The position numbers and the translations under genes are program-made. Positions 7,182-16,104 of a stretch of DNA of 58,774 nt are shown piece by piece. Position 1 is the first letter of the stretch; each line of letters opens with the position of its first letter. The DNA comes from an uncultured Bacilli bacterium (GTDB lineage Bacteria; Bacillota_I; Bacilli_A; RF39; UBA660): assembly GCA_944332265.1 (NCBI GenBank), contig CALVJQ010000008.1, forward strand, positions 1-58,774, given 5' to 3'. The notes beneath the pieces were generated by a model. The model was given only the letters and a program-made list of their open reading frames with translations, had not been told where the DNA came from and did no database searches.

Positions 7182-9479
7182 TTATATCCTTCGTCCCATT
7201 TCAATCGTTTTTTGGCTTTCCAATATAAATTTTTTAGCTAAAGCTTCACCACTATATTCATTTAAAGGACAATTTTTAGTATCTAAATCACTTTCAATAT
7301 CATAAACATTACTCATATATTTTATTAAATAATTTAAATATTCTTCTGTTTTTGTTTGAATAAAATTATGTCTTAATATCTCATCTACCGTTTTAACATC
7401 ATTTTCTATTGAAATAGCAATTGCTGTTGCATCTCTTGTAGTTGCCATACCCGGAGCTGCATCCATTCCTTCTTTTATTGCATAAGCATCACATGCTTTT
7501 CTAAAATTAATAAAGAAATCAAACCAACCTTTAGCATTACTTAAAATAACTTGTTCTATTCGATTATCATAATTAAAGAAAATAGGTGTCATACGTTCTA
7601 AAACTGATTCATCAATCTTACCACGCGAAGAATAAGCTTGATTTTCTCCTGAACCAGAAGTATTACCAGCACTTATCATTCTAAAATTAAGATTAACTGG
7701 TACTGTCATATTCTCAGCAAAAGTTGCATATCTTAACTTTTCTGGTTTTTGTAATGCATCTAATAAAGCTGAATATAAGCTATTTAAAACAACTTGTGTA
7801 TCAGTATTACCATTATCAAATTCATCTAAAAACAATAACTTACCATAAGTAAAAGCTACAAAAGCTTGGGTTGCTCTAAATCTTCCATGCGGATCTGAAT
7901 AAGCCATAATACTATATTTATCAGTTATTTTCCCATTTTCTATCAAATCAAGACCTAATAGCTCAGCAACCTGTTTAATTGTATAAGATTTTCCACAACC
8001 AGAAGGACCCCAAAGATATGGCCATCCTCCTTCCATAATTACTTTTATTATTTCCAAAGTTTTCTCATGGAAGATCTCTCCTTTTTCTTCAAGTAATACC
8101 TTCGTATCCTCAATTCTTTTAAACCTTTTTTTAAAAGAAGTTAACGTATCAAAAGATGCTATTAAAGGAGCTTTCTCCCCTTCTTTACGAATAGTTATTT
8201 TTTCATTAGGGATAACAACATTTAATCCAGCAGGAACAATAGCTTGGTCATATCCAGGAACTACTACTTGTTGCAAAGGATTATTACTACCCTTACTTCC
8301 AGTCGTAATTGAACTAAATTGCAGTAAGGCTGTTCTTATTTCATCACTTTCTTTCGCTCCTTTTAAAAGCTCTTGTAAACGTGGTTCATCAGCAACATAA
8401 GCTTTTAAACTATCTACACTATCTGCTGTTGCTTTTTGAATTCTTAATAATTCTCCTGTAGTAGTAGAAGATATTTCATTAGCCATAAATTTAATCTCTT
8501 CTATTTTCTTTTTCGTTTGAAATAAAATCTCTCCAAATACTTGATCACTATTATTCTTCATTTGCTTTTCCAAAGTTATTAAATAATCATCTAATTTCTT
8601 TGTTATTTCTTTAACATATTCTTCAATACTATTTTCAATATTTTGACAAGATGAATTACTTAATCCTTCAATATCTTCTAAACCTAATAAAATAGCTTCT
8701 TTTATTTCTTTTTTTCCCGCCGCAGTTATAGCTTTTACTCTATCTTGATGTCCATCTATCTTTCTTTGTAAAGCATCTAATTTAGCAATTAATTTTTGAG
8801 CTTTTGAAGCTTCCGCCGATATTAAAGCTAAAGATTTTTCATCTAACGGATAAATTCCTACTCTTTTCTTTATTTCATCCAATTTATCTTTATAATAACT
8901 TTCAATATCCCCTTCTAAAACTTTAAAACCATTTATAAAAGCATTTATTTCATAAAATAGAATATCTTGATTATTACAATAAGGAGCTATTTCTATACTA
9001 TACTTAGTTATAACATCTAAATCCTCTTCACTTAAACCATTTTTATATCCCAAATATAACATTTTAAGAGCATTAACTTTATTATCAAATAAATTATAAA
9101 AACCTTCTTTAAATATCCTTGCATTTACAAAACCATTTTCATCATATTTAAATTGATTAACAAAAGTACTTATAATTTCTTGAGCCATATCCGTTCTATT
9201 TCCACAAGGAAGTATCATTCTAACATAATCAATTATTTTATCTAATTCACTATCTACATCTAATTCATTAACATAATTACTATTAAGAATAATTTCTAAA
9301 ATAATCCTATCTAAATATTCATACTCTAAAAAATCATTACTTCTTTCTTTATCATAAACTGCCGATACATATGCTACTAAAGTATCAACCCAATTATAAG
9401 TCAAATTAGAATTACGAATTGCTTTTATTAAACTCTTTTTAGCTTTTTCTTCCTCTGTATCTTCTCTAAATAAACCCAT
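7182..9479 (-). CDS. MoxR-like AAA+ ATPase with long helical N-terminal region
   Basis: A 765-residue protein. Residues 1-390 are mostly helical and Lys/Glu-rich, with likely coiled coil at about 220-375. The C-terminal half is a single AAA+ module with Walker A GPSGCGKS (491-498), Walker B LLFLDEFDN (548-556) and a sensor-1 Asn in ISAGNT. This is the dynein-related/MoxR style, whose members act as chaperones that remodel partner proteins using ATP. I chose the ATG at 9479, six bases after AGAGGTG, rather than the in-frame GTG nine bases earlier. The gene starts one base after the upstream stop, so translation is probably coupled. There is no signal peptide or membrane segment. The substrate is unknown. 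It is not McrB, since no GTPase-type loop is seen. Confidence 0.85.
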   Translation of the reverse strand: MGLFREDTEEEKAKKSLIKAIRNSNLTYNWVDTLVAYVSAVYDKERSNDFLEYEYLDRIILEIILNSNYVNELDVDSELDKIIDYVRMILPCGNRTDMAQEIISTFVNQFKYDENGFVNARIFKEGFYNLFDNKVNALKMLYLGYKNGLSEEDLDVITKYSIEIAPYCNNQDILFYEINAFINGFKVLEGDIESYYKDKLDEIKKRVGIYPLDEKSLALISAEASKAQKLIAKLDALQRKIDGHQDRVKAITAAGKKEIKEAILLGLEDIEGLSNSSCQNIENSIEEYVKEITKKLDDYLITLEKQMKNNSDQVFGEILFQTKKKIEEIKFMANEISSTTTGELLRIQKATADSVDSLKAYVADEPRLQELLKGAKESDEIRTALLQFSSITTGSKGSNNPLQQVVVPGYDQAIVPAGLNVVIPNEKITIRKEGEKAPLIASFDTLTSFKKRFKRIEDTKVLLEEKGEIFHEKTLEIIKVIMEGGWPYLWGPSGCGKSYTIKQVAELLGLDLIENGKITDKYSIMAYSDPHGRFRATQAFVAFTYGKLLFLDEFDNGNTDTQVVLNSLYSALLDALQKPEKLRYATFAENMTVPVNLNFRMISAGNTSGSGENQAYSSRGKIDESVLERMTPIFFNYDNRIEQVILSNAKGWFDFFINFRKACDAYAIKEGMDAAPGMATTRDATAIAISIENDVKTVDEILRHNFIQTKTEEYLNYLIKYMSNVYDIESDLDTKNCPLNEYSGEALAKKFILESQKTIEMGRRI

Positions 9480-9480
9480 T

Positions 9481-10797
9481 TTAATCACCTCTTACCAATC
9501 TAAGTACTCTATTTTTATTTAATAAATCAGCGCTAATAATTATATCATCATCTTGATTAACACTAACTAAATTATCCTTATTTAAACCTAATAATCCATT
9601 ATCACTTAAAACTAAATGATAAAAATATTTATCTTTTAAATATTGCTTATAATAGCCACTTTTTCCATCTTCGACAAAATTAGTTTCTAAAACAAAAACA
9701 TTATCTAATCCCTTAATTAAAATACCTATCATATTCTTCTTCATCTCATCGAGTGTTATATCTAAATTATTAACAGAAGAAGTTTCTTTTCGTCTATATA
9801 CTTTTGAATAATATTCTTTCTTAAAAAAACTATCATTAAAGACACTTAAATACATACTATGAATTTCAATTATTTTTTCTTCTTTACTTATATCTAAAGT
9901 ATCATTTTTAAAACCATATAAAGCTTTCCAAGGCAACAAATACCATTTTAATAAACATTCACCATCAATATTAGTAATATTTTGATATTCATTATCAGTT
10001 AAAGGACACTCTTTATTTTCATAAGCAATTGTTACATCATCTTTTTTTACTCGATATACTTCTCTAACTACTTCATCTTCTATTTGATAACTAGCATAAC
10101 TTATAAAATCATATTCCGTAATACCTGTTTTAACTTCTATTACATCATCAAAAAAAGATACACGCATTAATACAGGAATACTCTTATCTAAAAGACCACC
10201 TATTGAAAATTCATAAGTTTGATTATCAACTTTTTGAAAATAAATACTTATTCCCATCTCTACGCCATCTATTTTAGCTGAACCAAAATAACGTTCACGA
10301 TATCCCTCAATTTTATCACTTATATTAACTACCTTATTAGTATTACTAAACAATTTCTTAATATGATAAATAACAATTGGCATCAACATCTTAACTTCAT
10401 CAATTTGAAAAAATAAAGATTGATCATAACTATTTTTTTCTTGATAAAACTTATAAACTCCAACAATTTTTTCTAACTCTCCACTTGCTAGTATCTTTTT
10501 ACTAAATTCATCTATATCAATATGTTTTTCTAAGCCAAAAGGATTAGTTAAACTATCATCTATTACTTTATCTTTCTCCAAATTATAAACTTCGACAACT
10601 TTACGAACAAAAACATCAAAATACTTATCTTCATTACAAAGACACATTGTTTTTCCACCATCATAAAATATTAAAATTGCTGGAATAAGTAATATTTTAG
10701 AACCAGAATTAGACATAACATCAAATACTTTAATTGATTCTATATTCTTAATATTATAAATATCAATTAATTCCTTATCCATAACGAGAAACTGCAT
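9481..10797 (-). CDS. Unknown cytosolic protein, first gene of the MoxR operon
   Basis: A 438-residue protein with no recognised domain, signal peptide or membrane segment. It looks like a mixed alpha/beta soluble protein, and its C-terminus (DNGLLGLNKDN.. VNQDDDIIISADLLNKNRVLRL) reads like a small beta domain. The ATG at 10797 has AGGTG five to six bases upstream. The longer open frame lacks a ribosome site. It has its own promoter (10819-10847) and is followed with one base of spacing by the MoxR-like ATPase, so the two are almost certainly co-expressed. MoxR operons usually contain a VWA or DUF58 partner. Neither is visible here, so this protein and the one at 6124 are the candidate partners. 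Confidence 0.7.
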   Translation of the reverse strand: MQFLVMDKELIDIYNIKNIESIKVFDVMSNSGSKILLIPAILIFYDGGKTMCLCNEDKYFDVFVRKVVEVYNLEKDKVIDDSLTNPFGLEKHIDIDEFSKKILASGELEKIVGVYKFYQEKNSYDQSLFFQIDEVKMLMPIVIYHIKKLFSNTNKVVNISDKIEGYRERYFGSAKIDGVEMGISIYFQKVDNQTYEFSIGGLLDKSIPVLMRVSFFDDVIEVKTGITEYDFISYASYQIEDEVVREVYRVKKDDVTIAYENKECPLTDNEYQNITNIDGECLLKWYLLPWKALYGFKNDTLDISKEEKIIEIHSMYLSVFNDSFFKKEYYSKVYRRKETSSVNNLDITLDEMKKNMIGILIKGLDNVFVLETNFVEDGKSGYYKQYLKDKYFYHLVLSDNGLLGLNKDNLVSVNQDDDIIISADLLNKNRVLRLVRGD

Positions 10798-10818
10798 AAA
10801 ATCACCTGTTAAAAAAAT

Positions 10819-10847
10819 ACTATACAAAGTTCATTCTAAAAAGTCAA
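10819..10847 (-). promoter_or_regulatory. Promoter of the MoxR operon
   Basis: TTGACT (10842-10847) and TATAGT (10819-10824) with a 17-base spacer, followed by AGGTG and the ATG at 10797. It sits directly after the terminator of the transglutaminase gene, so the three genes down to 6124 form one unit. Confidence 0.82.
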
Positions 10848-10849
10848 TT

Positions 10850-10886
10850 TAAAAAGAACATAACTTTTATATTTTATGTTCTTTTT
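10850..10886 (-). terminator. Terminator of the transglutaminase-like gene
   Basis: A 13-pair stem (10851-10863 with 10874-10886) with a ten-base loop ending in a T run. The stop codon of the gene at 10867 lies within the hairpin. Confidence 0.85.
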
Positions 10887-12732
10887 CCTTATCTATAGCA
10901 AATTTATTAGTAGCATTCATAATAGTCATTTCAATTCCTTCACGATTTATCATATAACGAATTGGAAAACATACTTCATGCCTCTTCCGATTATATTCTA
11001 TAATATCATCTACTTCTGAAATAATACTATCCTTTTTTAAAGGAATTAAACCTTCATTAAACACTTCAACTAAACCTCTTCTAAATAATTCTCCATCAAC
11101 TAATTTATTAGTTTTACCAATAATATGTTCACCAATATCTATTAAAATTTCTTGAATTTCTTCTTTTGTTGGTTTTACTAAATTACTTTTTAAAAAATCA
11201 TACTTATTATTTAATTCTTGATAAAAAGCAATATCAATATCACTAAAATACATAACTAAACTTTTAACATAATCATAGACATTCTTCTTAGAATTTTTAT
11301 CTAACAAAACATTTAATTTATAATAAAATTCTTCCAAAGAATGAACAAAAAACAGCTCCTGTACTCCATAAATATTAAAATAATTATATCTATCCATTTC
11401 ATTAAATTCATCATGAGTCATTAAAGCATAATTAAAAGTATGATGTTCCATATCATTGTCCCATGTAGGATCAGCTAAATAATAACCATCTATTCCATAC
11501 TTAGGATCTACTAAATTAACAAATAAACGAGCGTGACCTGCCCTTTCGGTTAATACCTCATGAATTTTTGTTGAATCCCTACCAGCTACATAATCAGGCA
11601 AGACTCTCGTATTTAATGGAATATCATCTAAACCAACATCTACTGAAACAGAATATTCATTTGCTTCTATGCCAACTTTCATTAATAAATCTTTAAGTAA
11701 TTTAGCATATCCAACACAAACCATATACTCCCCATCTAATAACTTATATAAATCTCTAGACATAGATTTATCATCTGTATTCTCTTTATATTTTTTATAT
11801 TTACTAACTAAATCATAAATATAAATATACTTTTCAAATGGACTCAAATTAATAACTGGTTTAACTAACTTAATTAATTTCTTTTCATTTTTATAATATA
11901 AATCTAACTTATTAATTAATCCATTTTCATTAACTGAAATATTATTCATATCATTTAAAGTTTTAATATTAGCAAATAAATAATTATTAAAAATATTTTT
12001 ATCTTCTATTCTTATCTCAATATTTTCTTCATTACCTAATTCTCTTATCCTATTTATAATTTCAATAACATTTTTGCATTTATCAAAATATATTGCTACT
12101 TTAGCTTTTTTATTTAAGTATTTTAAATTTTCTAATTCTTTCCCATCTAATGAATTACTTATTAAAAAAGAATCTGTTGTTGTAAGAATATTATAATTAT
12201 ACCCATCAACAAGAGCTCTATTTTTATTATAAGTTATCATTGGATCAAAATTATCTTCTAATTCTAAACTTACTCCCGTCGTAGAAACTTCTTCTTTTAA
12301 AGCATCTTTAAATCTTTTATATAAAATAGAATCTAAGATAAAACCACTTTCTTTATTGCCTAATTTTACTTTTTTTATCTTTTCATTCTCAATAATAGCT
12401 GAGATAATCCGTTCATCTATTAATTCTCCATCTTCTAAACTAATAGAATTACTATTCATTTTTCTTATATAATCAACTAGAACATTAACTATTTTATCTT
12501 TATTATTTAAAAAGAAATCTCTATCTACTACTAAACTTTTACTAACAACAAAATTATCAACATATGCTATAGGTTCACTATTTGATACAAATATAAATGT
12601 CTTATCACCAATAATTAATTCAAAATTTAATCTAATAGTTGATATATTATTTTTAAATAATTCGAGAGTTAATTCTCCAAATTCTACCTTTTGACAATTT
12701 AAATTACTAACCTTTTTAGCGTCAATTACCAT
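10867..12732 (-). CDS. Transglutaminase-like (papain-fold) protein
   Basis: A 621-residue soluble protein. Residues about 295-430 form a transglutaminase-like core with the full Cys-His-Asp set: C339 in YMVCVGYA, H400 in AGHARLFVN and D421 in YLADPTWD. Known members are peptidases, amidases or cross-linking enzymes. The 290-residue N-terminal part is unassigned and has repeated leucine/isoleucine-rich stretches. The C-terminal 190 residues are helical. There is no signal peptide or TM helix, so it probably acts in the cytosol, unlike the membrane-bound TgpA type that often accompanies MoxR. The ATG follows AGGTGA by six bases. The gene is its own transcription unit between the der terminator and its own terminator. 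The substrate is unknown. Confidence 0.82.
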   Translation of the reverse strand: MVIDAKKVSNLNCQKVEFGELTLELFKNNISTIRLNFELIIGDKTFIFVSNSEPIAYVDNFVVSKSLVVDRDFFLNNKDKIVNVLVDYIRKMNSNSISLEDGELIDERIISAIIENEKIKKVKLGNKESGFILDSILYKRFKDALKEEVSTTGVSLELEDNFDPMITYNKNRALVDGYNYNILTTTDSFLISNSLDGKELENLKYLNKKAKVAIYFDKCKNVIEIINRIRELGNEENIEIRIEDKNIFNNYLFANIKTLNDMNNISVNENGLINKLDLYYKNEKKLIKLVKPVINLSPFEKYIYIYDLVSKYKKYKENTDDKSMSRDLYKLLDGEYMVCVGYAKLLKDLLMKVGIEANEYSVSVDVGLDDIPLNTRVLPDYVAGRDSTKIHEVLTERAGHARLFVNLVDPKYGIDGYYLADPTWDNDMEHHTFNYALMTHDEFNEMDRYNYFNIYGVQELFFVHSLEEFYYKLNVLLDKNSKKNVYDYVKSLVMYFSDIDIAFYQELNNKYDFLKSNLVKPTKEEIQEILIDIGEHIIGKTNKLVDGELFRRGLVEVFNEGLIPLKKDSIISEVDDIIEYNRKRHEVCFPIRYMINREGIEMTIMNATNKFAIDKEKEHKI

Positions 12733-12761
12733 CTTATGTCACCTACTATAAATTATTATAA

Positions 12762-12788
12762 CAAAAAAAAGATGATTATTCATCATCT
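12762..12788 (-). terminator. Terminator of der
   Basis: The stem AGATGAT/ATCATCT (12770-12776 with 12782-12788) has a five-base loop and eight T on the minus strand. The der stop codon lies in the hairpin. A TATAAT for the transglutaminase gene follows immediately. Confidence 0.8.
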
Positions 12789-14101
12789 TCGTCTTTACTT
12801 CCTCTATTTTTAAATTGTAATATCATTGGTGTTCCAGTAAAATCAAAATTATTTCTAATTGTATTTTCTAAATATCTTTCATAACTAAAATGAACTAACC
12901 CTTTATCATTACATCTAAAAGTAAATTTAGGAGGACATATTCCTGTCTGACTAGCAAAATATATTTTTAACTTTTTACCTTTATAACCAGGAGCTTCATG
13001 TAATTTAGTAGCATCATTAATAACATTATTTAATAAAGATGTTTTAATCTCTTTACGATTATTTTCATAAGCACTAATTATTTCTGGCATTAAAGTATGT
13101 AATCTTTTCTTAGTTAAAGCTGATAAGAAAACTACTTTTACCCATGTCATAAATTGAAATTCATTTTGTAATAACAACTTCCATTCCTTTATTGCTTTAT
13201 CTTTATCTTCTATTAAATCCCATTTATTAACTACTAAAACTAAACCTTTTCCAGCTTCTATAGCATAACTTGCAATATGTTTATCATGTTCAATTATACC
13301 TGTTCCAGCATCAATTACTAATACACATACATCAGAACGTTCAATCGCCTTTAAACTTCTAATTAAACTATATTTTTCAACTGATTCATATATTCTTCCT
13401 TTTTTACGCATTCCCGCAGTATCAATAACAATATAATCTTCATTATTATATCTAAATTTAGTATCTGTTGAATCCCTTGTTGTTCCAGCAACATCAGATA
13501 CAATAGCTCTTTGTTCGTTTAAAATAGCATTAACTAAACTACTTTTTCCTACATTTGGTCTACCTATTACACAGAATTTAAGAATATTTGAAACATCTTC
13601 TTCATATTGACCAAAATCTCTTGTTATTTCATCTAACAAATCGCCAAAACCTAAATTATGTGAAGCTGAAATTGGAATGACATATTCAAAACCTAATTCA
13701 TAATAATAATAAATTCGCTCTTCTTGCATTTTTACATTATCTAATTTGTTTAATGCTACAATAACTTTCTTATTAGTTTTCATTAACATATCTCTAATAT
13801 ATAAATCATTACTTGTTAAATCTTCTCTTCCATCAACAACAAAAACAATTATATCAGATTCATTAATTGCAATTTCTGCTTGAGCTTTAATATCATTATT
13901 AAAATCGCCATCTCCTAAATCTATTCCACCAGTATCTATTAATAAAAAAGTCTTATCATCATATGTAACATCACCATATATACGATCTCTAGTAACTCCA
14001 GGCGTATCTAAAATAATAGATTTCTTTTCTCTAATAAGACGATTAAATATTGTACTTTTTCCTACATTTGGACGTCCAATCAAACAAACAGTTTTTTTCA
14101 T
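12776..14101 (-). CDS. der: Ribosome biogenesis GTPase Der (EngA)
   Basis: An essential double GTPase that matures the 50S subunit. Two G domains are in tandem. The first has GRPNVGKST (about 8-16), DTGG and NKLD. The second has GRPNVGKSS (about 180-188), DTAGM and NKWD. A KH-like C-terminal domain follows (GYKGKKLKIYFASQTG..). The length of 441 is typical (436 in B. subtilis). The start has GAGGGG a few bases upstream. The acidic DEDDE tail ends within the terminator stem. Confidence 0.98.
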   Translation of the reverse strand: MKKTVCLIGRPNVGKSTIFNRLIREKKSIILDTPGVTRDRIYGDVTYDDKTFLLIDTGGIDLGDGDFNNDIKAQAEIAINESDIIVFVVDGREDLTSNDLYIRDMLMKTNKKVIVALNKLDNVKMQEERIYYYYELGFEYVIPISASHNLGFGDLLDEITRDFGQYEEDVSNILKFCVIGRPNVGKSSLVNAILNEQRAIVSDVAGTTRDSTDTKFRYNNEDYIVIDTAGMRKKGRIYESVEKYSLIRSLKAIERSDVCVLVIDAGTGIIEHDKHIASYAIEAGKGLVLVVNKWDLIEDKDKAIKEWKLLLQNEFQFMTWVKVVFLSALTKKRLHTLMPEIISAYENNRKEIKTSLLNNVINDATKLHEAPGYKGKKLKIYFASQTGICPPKFTFRCNDKGLVHFSYERYLENTIRNNFDFTGTPMILQFKNRGSKDEDDE

Positions 14102-14195
14102 TATTACCCCTCCATTTCATGGCGTATTTTATCATATATTTTTAATTTAGTCTATTATATCATATCGTAAAAAAACCAATTACTATTTTAGAACA

Positions 14196-14222
14196 ATAAA
14201 AAAAACGTTTATATAAAACGAA
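14196..14222 (-). terminator. Terminator of engB
   Basis: The stem CGTTT/AAACG (14206-14210 with 14216-14220) is followed on the minus strand by eight T. It is short, but the T tract is excellent. Confidence 0.7.
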
Positions 14223-14225
14223 TTT

Positions 14226-14816
14226 TTACTTTGTATTTAAACAATCTGTAATAATAGAATATACTTCTTCACGTCCTTTTTTAGTCACTGAAGAAAAGAC
14301 TACTATATTATCATTTCCTTGTAATTCAAAAGCCTCATTTAAAGCTTTGTCACATTTTGCTCTATCTTTCTGACCAACTTTATCATATTTAGTCGCAACT
14401 ATAGTTACATCTAAATTATAATACTTCATAAAATTATACATCAACAAATCGTCTTCTGTTGGTTTATGACGATAATCAACTAAAAGAAAAACTCTTTTTA
14501 AATTCTTTCTATTAATTAAATATTCTTCAATCATCAAGCCAAATTTCTTCTGAGTATCCTTATCAACTGAAGCATACCCATATCCTGGAACATCAACTAA
14601 ATAAAAAGATTCATTTACAAAATAAAAATTTAAAGTTTGGGTTTTACCAGGTGTTGCACTAGTTCTTGCAAAATTCTTTCTTGCTATTAAAGAATTAATA
14701 AATGAACTTTTACCTACATTACTTCTTCCTACTAACAAAAACTCAGGTTTATTATCATCAGGATACTGACTAGTACGAACTGCCATATTCTTTAACTCTA
14801 CTGATTCAATTTTCAT
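14226..14816 (-). CDS. engB: Ribosome biogenesis GTP-binding protein YsxC/EngB
   Basis: A single-domain GTPase needed for 50S assembly, 196 residues (family about 195-210). The motifs are GRSNVGKSSFINS, DVPGYG, TKYDK and the G5-like SSV. I use the ATG at 14816, preceded by GGTGAG. The longer frame would start at a GTG that has no ribosome site. It is a functional neighbour of der, on the same strand but with a terminator between. The upstream region holds a candidate 23-residue micropeptide with a strong Shine-Dalgarno (14837-14908). Confidence 0.97.
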   Translation of the reverse strand: MKIESVELKNMAVRTSQYPDDNKPEFLLVGRSNVGKSSFINSLIARKNFARTSATPGKTQTLNFYFVNESFYLVDVPGYGYASVDKDTQKKFGLMIEEYLINRKNLKRVFLLVDYRHKPTEDDLLMYNFMKYYNLDVTIVATKYDKVGQKDRAKCDKALNEAFELQGNDNIVVFSSVTKKGREEVYSIITDCLNTK

Positions 14817-14836
14817 ATTCCTCACCACTAACACAA

Positions 14837-14908
14837 TTATAAACTAAAAAAAATTAATATGCAAATCAGCACATAACTAATCACATTTTGCCATTTTTTA
14901 AGTTCTAT
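14837..14908 (-). CDS. Candidate 23-residue membrane micropeptide with an AUA start
   Basis: A perfect AGGAGG lies six bases before an ATA, which opens 23 sense codons ending in TAA at 14837. The sequence is a charged head (ELKKWQN) followed by a hydrophobic helix (VISYVLICILIFFSL). No ATG, GTG or TTG is available at the right distance from the Shine-Dalgarno, and the other frames stop at once. A TATAAT lies upstream. It ends 21 bases before engB and could be a leader peptide or a small membrane protein. The coding claim rests on the ribosome site and the amphipathic pattern only. Confidence 0.4.
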   Translation of the reverse strand: MELKKWQNVISYVLICILIFFSL

Positions 14909-14959
14909 TAAATACCTCCTTCTCTAATAAAAAATAATTATATATAAACATACTTAAAA

Positions 14960-14988
14960 TTTACATATAAACCACTTTAAAGTATAAT
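14960..14988 (+). promoter_or_regulatory. Promoter of the DUF3419-like gene
   Basis: TTTACA (14960-14965) and TATAAT (14983-14988) with a 17-base spacer. AGAGG and the ATG at 15014 follow. Confidence 0.8.
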
Positions 14989-15013
14989 AACAACTCAAGA
15001 AAAGAGGTTAATT

Positions 15014-16081
15014 ATGTTTTTAACAGAAGAACAAATAAAAAAAATTGGTAAAGCTCTTACCAAAACAATGATTTTAATTAACAATAATCAATTTTCATTT
15101 TTAGAAGAATTAACAGGAACTTCTGCTTTCTCTAGTAATCTTCAATATGATAGTCTATATCCAAGTGCTACTGAAGATATAGCATCTTACTACCGTGAAT
15201 TTAAAAAAACAGGTTCTTTTTTAACTATTGGAGCTAGCGGCGAACATGTAATAAACGCAATCAATAGTGGAGCAACTAAAATTGATGTTTACGACTCAAA
15301 TTTATTATGTGAATATGCCCTAAGTCTTCGTTTAGCAGCTATTAAAGCATTATCATACGAAGAATATCTAACATATTATCAAACATTCGATAGTGATTTA
15401 TTTATTAAATTAGCAGATTATCTAGATAATGAAGCTCATGCATATTGGACAACTCTATATTATAATCTTAGTCTTCATGGTAATCCAAGTAATATTCTTT
15501 CACATTTATTATTTGTATATAAACGTTTAGATAAAAATCTAGTGAAAAAAATAAATCCATATCTAGATCCTAAAAATTTTCAAAATCTAAAAAAGAAAAT
15601 CGCTTCAGCTAATATAACATTTATTCCAAGTGATTTATATAGTTTACCTAAACATATTACTAATCAAACCTACGATGTCATAAATTGTTCTAATATATAC
15701 GAATATCTAAACTTCTATCCTAATGTTACTTTAGAAAAAGCTAAACAATACCGTAACTTTATTATTAATGAGCTATATCCTCATTTAAATAATTCTGGGA
15801 CTATCTTAGTTTCTTACCTTTATGCTTGGTCAGATGAATTAAAAAAAGATTTTGATAAAATGTACAAAGAAACAAATGGACATATTGTTAAAACAGGTGC
15901 TATATCATTAGCTGAATATCCTTATTACTTAAATGGCTTAACTTCACAAAACTTAGCTTATTCTTACTTATTTGATGCCTTTGCTAATGATCCTTTAGAA
16001 AAAATACCAACTAACCACGTTCAATTTGGTCAAAGTAAAGATATGTCTCATGATTTAGCTTTAATATTAAGAAAAAAATAA
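15014..16081 (+). CDS. DUF3419-like protein (SAM-dependent aminocarboxypropyl transferase fold)
   Basis: A 355-residue soluble protein. The stretch FLTIGASGEHVINAINSGATKI, then VYDSN and LSLRLAAIKALSYEEYLTYY, matches the nucleotide-binding motif and following helix of DUF3419. Members such as BtaA transfer the 3-amino-3-carboxypropyl group of S-adenosylmethionine to diacylglycerol in betaine lipid synthesis. A second characteristic block is YDVINCSNIYEYL, the motif IV-like region. No BtaB-type methyltransferase is nearby, so the acceptor could differ. It is one of the few plus-strand genes, has its own promoter and ends in a terminator shared with glmS. The fold is fairly sure. The reaction is inferred. 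Confidence 0.7.
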   Translation: MFLTEEQIKKIGKALTKTMILINNNQFSFLEELTGTSAFSSNLQYDSLYPSATEDIASYYREFKKTGSFLTIGASGEHVINAINSGATKIDVYDSNLLCEYALSLRLAAIKALSYEEYLTYYQTFDSDLFIKLADYLDNEAHAYWTTLYYNLSLHGNPSNILSHLLFVYKRLDKNLVKKINPYLDPKNFQNLKKKIASANITFIPSDLYSLPKHITNQTYDVINCSNIYEYLNFYPNVTLEKAKQYRNFIINELYPHLNNSGTILVSYLYAWSDELKKDFDKMYKETNGHIVKTGAISLAEYPYYLNGLTSQNLAYSYLFDAFANDPLEKIPTNHVQFGQSKDMSHDLALILRKK

Positions 16082-16104
16082 CTTTCAACACGAAAGTTAT
16101 TTTT
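16078..16104. terminator. Bidirectional terminator between the DUF3419-like gene and glmS
   Basis: A nine-pair stem ATAACTTTC/GAAAGTTAT (16078-16086 with 16092-16100) with a five-base loop. T runs follow on both strands, so it can end both converging transcripts. Confidence 0.85.

Noticed and set aside
7182-7200. Programmed -1 frameshift joining the MoxR-like ATPase to the downstream gene
   Set aside because: The overlap between the last -1-frame stop and the zero-frame TAA contains no slippery heptamer. An AUA restart or an indel explains the layout better.
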